Assembly (NCBI GenBank): GCA_947565875.1 | Contig: CANOHR010000010.1 | Location: forward strand, 1 to 16,478 | From: an uncultured Pseudoflavonifractor sp. | GTDB taxonomy: Bacteria > Bacillota > Clostridia > Oscillospirales > Oscillospiraceae | Direction of reading: 5' to 3' | DNA: 16,478 nucleotides | In this document: piece by piece, positions 14,776 to 16,478 of the stretch | Layout of the letters: each line of letters begins with the position of its first letter | Numbering within the stretch: position 1 is the stretch's first letter | The notes under the pieces: model-generated | Seen by the model: the letters and a program-made list of their open reading frames with translations, nothing else | Database searches by the model: none | Told to the model about the DNA's origin: nothing | Made by a program: the position numbers and the translations under genes

Positions 14776-14804
14776 ATTATATCCTTTTCCCAGGAAAAGG
14801 TCAA
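14776..14804 (-). promoter_or_regulatory. Sigma-A promoter of the dtd operon with palindromic spacer
   Basis: On the minus strand, TTGACC (14799-14804) and TATAAT (14776-14781) are separated by exactly 17 bases, a near-consensus housekeeping promoter. It gives a leader of about 30 bases before the dtd start. The spacer is almost entirely a perfect palindrome, CCTTTTCC-CA-GGAAAAGG on the plus strand (14783-14800). This palindrome also covers two bases of the -35 box and stops two bases from the -10 box. That placement is what is expected of a repressor operator, but no regulator is identified. Confidence 0.85.
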
Positions 14805-14810
14805 CCAATA

Positions 14811-14839
14811 CGCCCCCTGTCCATGATGGACAGGGGGCG
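14811..14839 (-). terminator. Strong hairpin after the SLH gene, probable terminator without T-run
   Basis: CGCCCCCTGTCCA (14811-14823) and TGGACAGGGGGCG (14827-14839) form a perfect 13-pair stem with a three-base loop, 16 bases past the SLH stop codon. The minus-strand sequence after the stem (TATTGGTTGACCTTTT) has no immediate T-run and goes straight into the dtd -35 box. It probably separates the two transcription units, by termination or as a 3' stabilising end. Confidence 0.6.
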
Positions 14840-14854
14840 CTGGTCATGCTGCTT

Positions 14855-16478
14855 TTATTTCCGAAGAAGGTCTATTCTGGTGAAGCGGTGGAGCATGGTG
14901 GAGACCTCCGCCCGGCTGGCCTCGTCCTGAGGCGCCAGACGGCCGCCGTCCTTGCCTTGGAGAATACCCGTCTCTAACGCCCAGGCCAGGGCCTCCCTGG
15001 CCCAGACGGAGACCGAGTCTCCGTCTGAAAAGTCCTCAAAGCCGGTCTGCTCCGTCTTGGGAGAGCCGATGTAACGGTAGAGCATGACAGCCAGCTGCTC
15101 CCGGTTTAGGACCTGGTCGGGGGCAAAGAGCCCGTCGCCTGTTCCGGCGATCACCTTTTCCTGGGAGGCCCAGCGGACGGCGTCGGTATAGTAGGCGCCA
15201 TCCTCCACGTCGGGGAACTCGATCTTGCCGCCCTCCGGCATTCCGGCATAGCGGAACAGGACGGTGACCAGCATGCCTCGGGTCATGGCCGCGTCGGGGG
15301 AGAAGTAGTCCCCGCCGGTACCCTGGAAGAGTTCCCGGCTGGTGACGTGGGCCACGCTCTCGGCAAACCAGTCGGCGGGGCCCACGTCCCGGAAGAATTT
15401 CCTGTTATCCTCAATACGGATGGTCTCCCCGGCGTCCATGGAAAGGATCAGATTCCCGTTTTCCACCAGGGATTGGGGGATCACGGTCTCAGTTCCGTCG
15501 GAGCCTACCAGAATAGCTACTGTAGTGACGGAGAGCTTTTTGGCGGGAATGCTTACTGTGGCCGTCTGGGCCCCTTTGGGAAGTTCCACGGTGACATGGG
15601 GCTTTTTATCTGCTGCCAGATCCACCACGGGAAGAACTATGGGGACGTCTTCCGAGTCATCCAGTGCCGCCTGGGAGAGGGTTACGTTGGCGGTGGTCTC
15701 GCCGCCTTTGGTGACTACTTCCCCTCGGCTGCCGTCTGGGGTGGTAATGGTAACAGTGGTATCTCCCGTCTTTTTATCAGTGATGGTGGTGATCTTGACG
15801 CCGTCCTCGGTGGTAGTGGTGACCGTGGTAGTGTTGGAGGGACGGCTGGAGGAACCGGAGGAACCGGAGGAACTGTCGGAGGACCAGTTGGCAGTATATG
15901 TCCGGTTTCCGGTGGAGCCCTTGAGGATAGTCACGGTCATGGTAGCCTGAGTAAGGCCGGTTCCTGTCCAACCAATAAAGGTATAGCCCGGCCTAGTGGG
16001 GTTTTGAAGGGTAAAGCTCTCAGTCTCGGCGGTATAGGAGGAGGGGTTAGCCGGAGATACCGTGCCACCGCCCAGGTTGTAGAAAATGGCGTAGCTGACG
16101 GGGGCGGGGACGACGGGGGCGGTGGCCTGGCTGGTTAGGATCCCGGTATAACCGCCGACGCCTGTGACTTTAACAGTAAAGGTCTTTCCCACATCGGTGT
16201 CGGTCAAAAGATAGGATCTTCCAGTAACGCCCTCCATAGCCTCCCCGTCCTGGAACCATTCATAATTTACCGTGGCTGCAGAGGGGGTAACTACGGTAAT
16301 AAGAAGCTGCCCTGACTGGGGCGTGCCGGTAATAGTTACGCTTTCCAGTTCAACGGCTAAAGCGACCCCGGCGGCGGTAATGAAAAGATTGCCTGTGACT
16401 TTTCCCTCTGCAATGGTGATAACGCCGGTATCCTGGTCATAGCTAAAGTCGGAGAAGGGCGAGCCGTCCATGGTAAGA
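14855..16478 (-). CDS. SLH-domain surface protein with InlB-type repeat (N-terminus cut by window)
   Basis: The frame is open at the right edge, so the start and the expected signal peptide lie outside; ATG 16471 is internal. Numbering from that Met, an Ig-like beta domain lies at about 42-118 (YEWFQDGEAMEG). A Listeria-Bacteroides/InlB B-type repeat is at 127-196 (YNLGGGTVSP to TYTANW). A Ser/Gly linker (197-212) and a Thr-rich region (213-250) follow. Three C-terminal S-layer homology modules end the protein, at about 360-409, 419-468 and 478-530, each with the F-x-D-V/F start and a TRGM-, NREQ- or SRAE-type end. SLH triplets bind pyruvylated cell-wall polymers, so this is an exported, wall-attached protein. 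Its ligand or role is unknown. Low-complexity linkers give long false frames on the other strand. Confidence 0.93.
   Translation of the reverse strand, partial: LTMDGSPFSDFSYDQDTGVITIAEGKVTGNLFITAAGVALAVELESVTITGTPQSGQLLITVVTPSAATVNYEWFQDGEAMEGVTGRSYLLTDTDVGKTFTVKVTGVGGYTGILTSQATAPVVPAPVSYAIFYNLGGGTVSPANPSSYTAETESFTLQNPTRPGYTFIGWTGTGLTQATMTVTILKGSTGNRTYTANWSSDSSSGSSGSSSRPSNTTTVTTTTEDGVKITTITDKKTGDTTVTITTPDGSRGEVVTKGGETTANVTLSQAALDDSEDVPIVLPVVDLAADKKPHVTVELPKGAQTATVSIPAKKLSVTTVAILVGSDGTETVIPQSLVENGNLILSMDAGETIRIEDNRKFFRDVGPADWFAESVAHVTSRELFQGTGGDYFSPDAAMTRGMLVTVLFRYAGMPEGGKIEFPDVEDGAYYTDAVRWASQEKVIAGTGDGLFAPDQVLNREQLAVMLYRYIGSPKTEQTGFEDFSDGDSVSVWAREALAWALETGILQGKDGGRLAPQDEASRAEVSTMLHRFTRIDLLRK

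Noticed and set aside
15347..16138. Gly-rich plus-strand frame opposite the SLH protein
   Set aside because: It is a product of the Ser/Thr-rich linker codons read in reverse. There is no start signal, and the SLH modules on the minus strand are clear.

Overview
This is a GC-rich chromosomal segment, most likely from an anaerobic Clostridia species of the Oscillospiraceae/Ruminococcaceae type (inference). The support is the recF-remB-gyrB-gyrA order typical of Bacillota, RemB, a clostridial-type HemZ, an SLH-anchored surface protein, strong AGGAGG ribosome binding sites, and hairpin-forming intergenic repeats. The left part lies on the origin-proximal replication cluster. The dnaA/dnaN end would be to the left, outside the window.

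Plus-strand block (1-9605): the 3' part of recF; four tightly packed genes for unknown membrane proteins (about 904-2845); remB; gyrB; gyrA; a small SHOCT-domain membrane protein; and a gene encoding RNase HI fused to a metallo-beta-lactamase (MBL) domain. From recF to gyrA all genes share one strand. Gaps are short except the 133-base remB-gyrB leader, which carries a long imperfect hairpin. Downstream of gyrA the gaps hold two kinds of palindromic intergenic repeat.

Minus-strand block (9641-16478), read right to left: an SLH surface protein cut by the right edge; a hairpin; a clear sigma-A promoter with a perfect palindrome filling its spacer; then dtd, a GNAT acetyltransferase, an MBL hydrolase, hemZ, a uridine kinase-like ATPase and an Mrp/NBP35 ATPase. 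dtd-MBL-hemZ is a known Bacillota neighbourhood. Here the relA and hisS/aspS that often flank it are replaced. The two blocks converge on an 11-bp GC-rich hairpin at 9589-9616 that looks like a bidirectional terminator.

The best candidates for something new are the RNase HI-MBL fusion, the membrane-protein cassette between recF and remB (including a gene apparently shifted at a T7 run), the operator-like palindrome in the dtd promoter, the gyrB leader hairpin, and the structured hemZ-udk spacer. No CRISPR array, tRNA, rRNA, insertion sequence or phage gene was seen.
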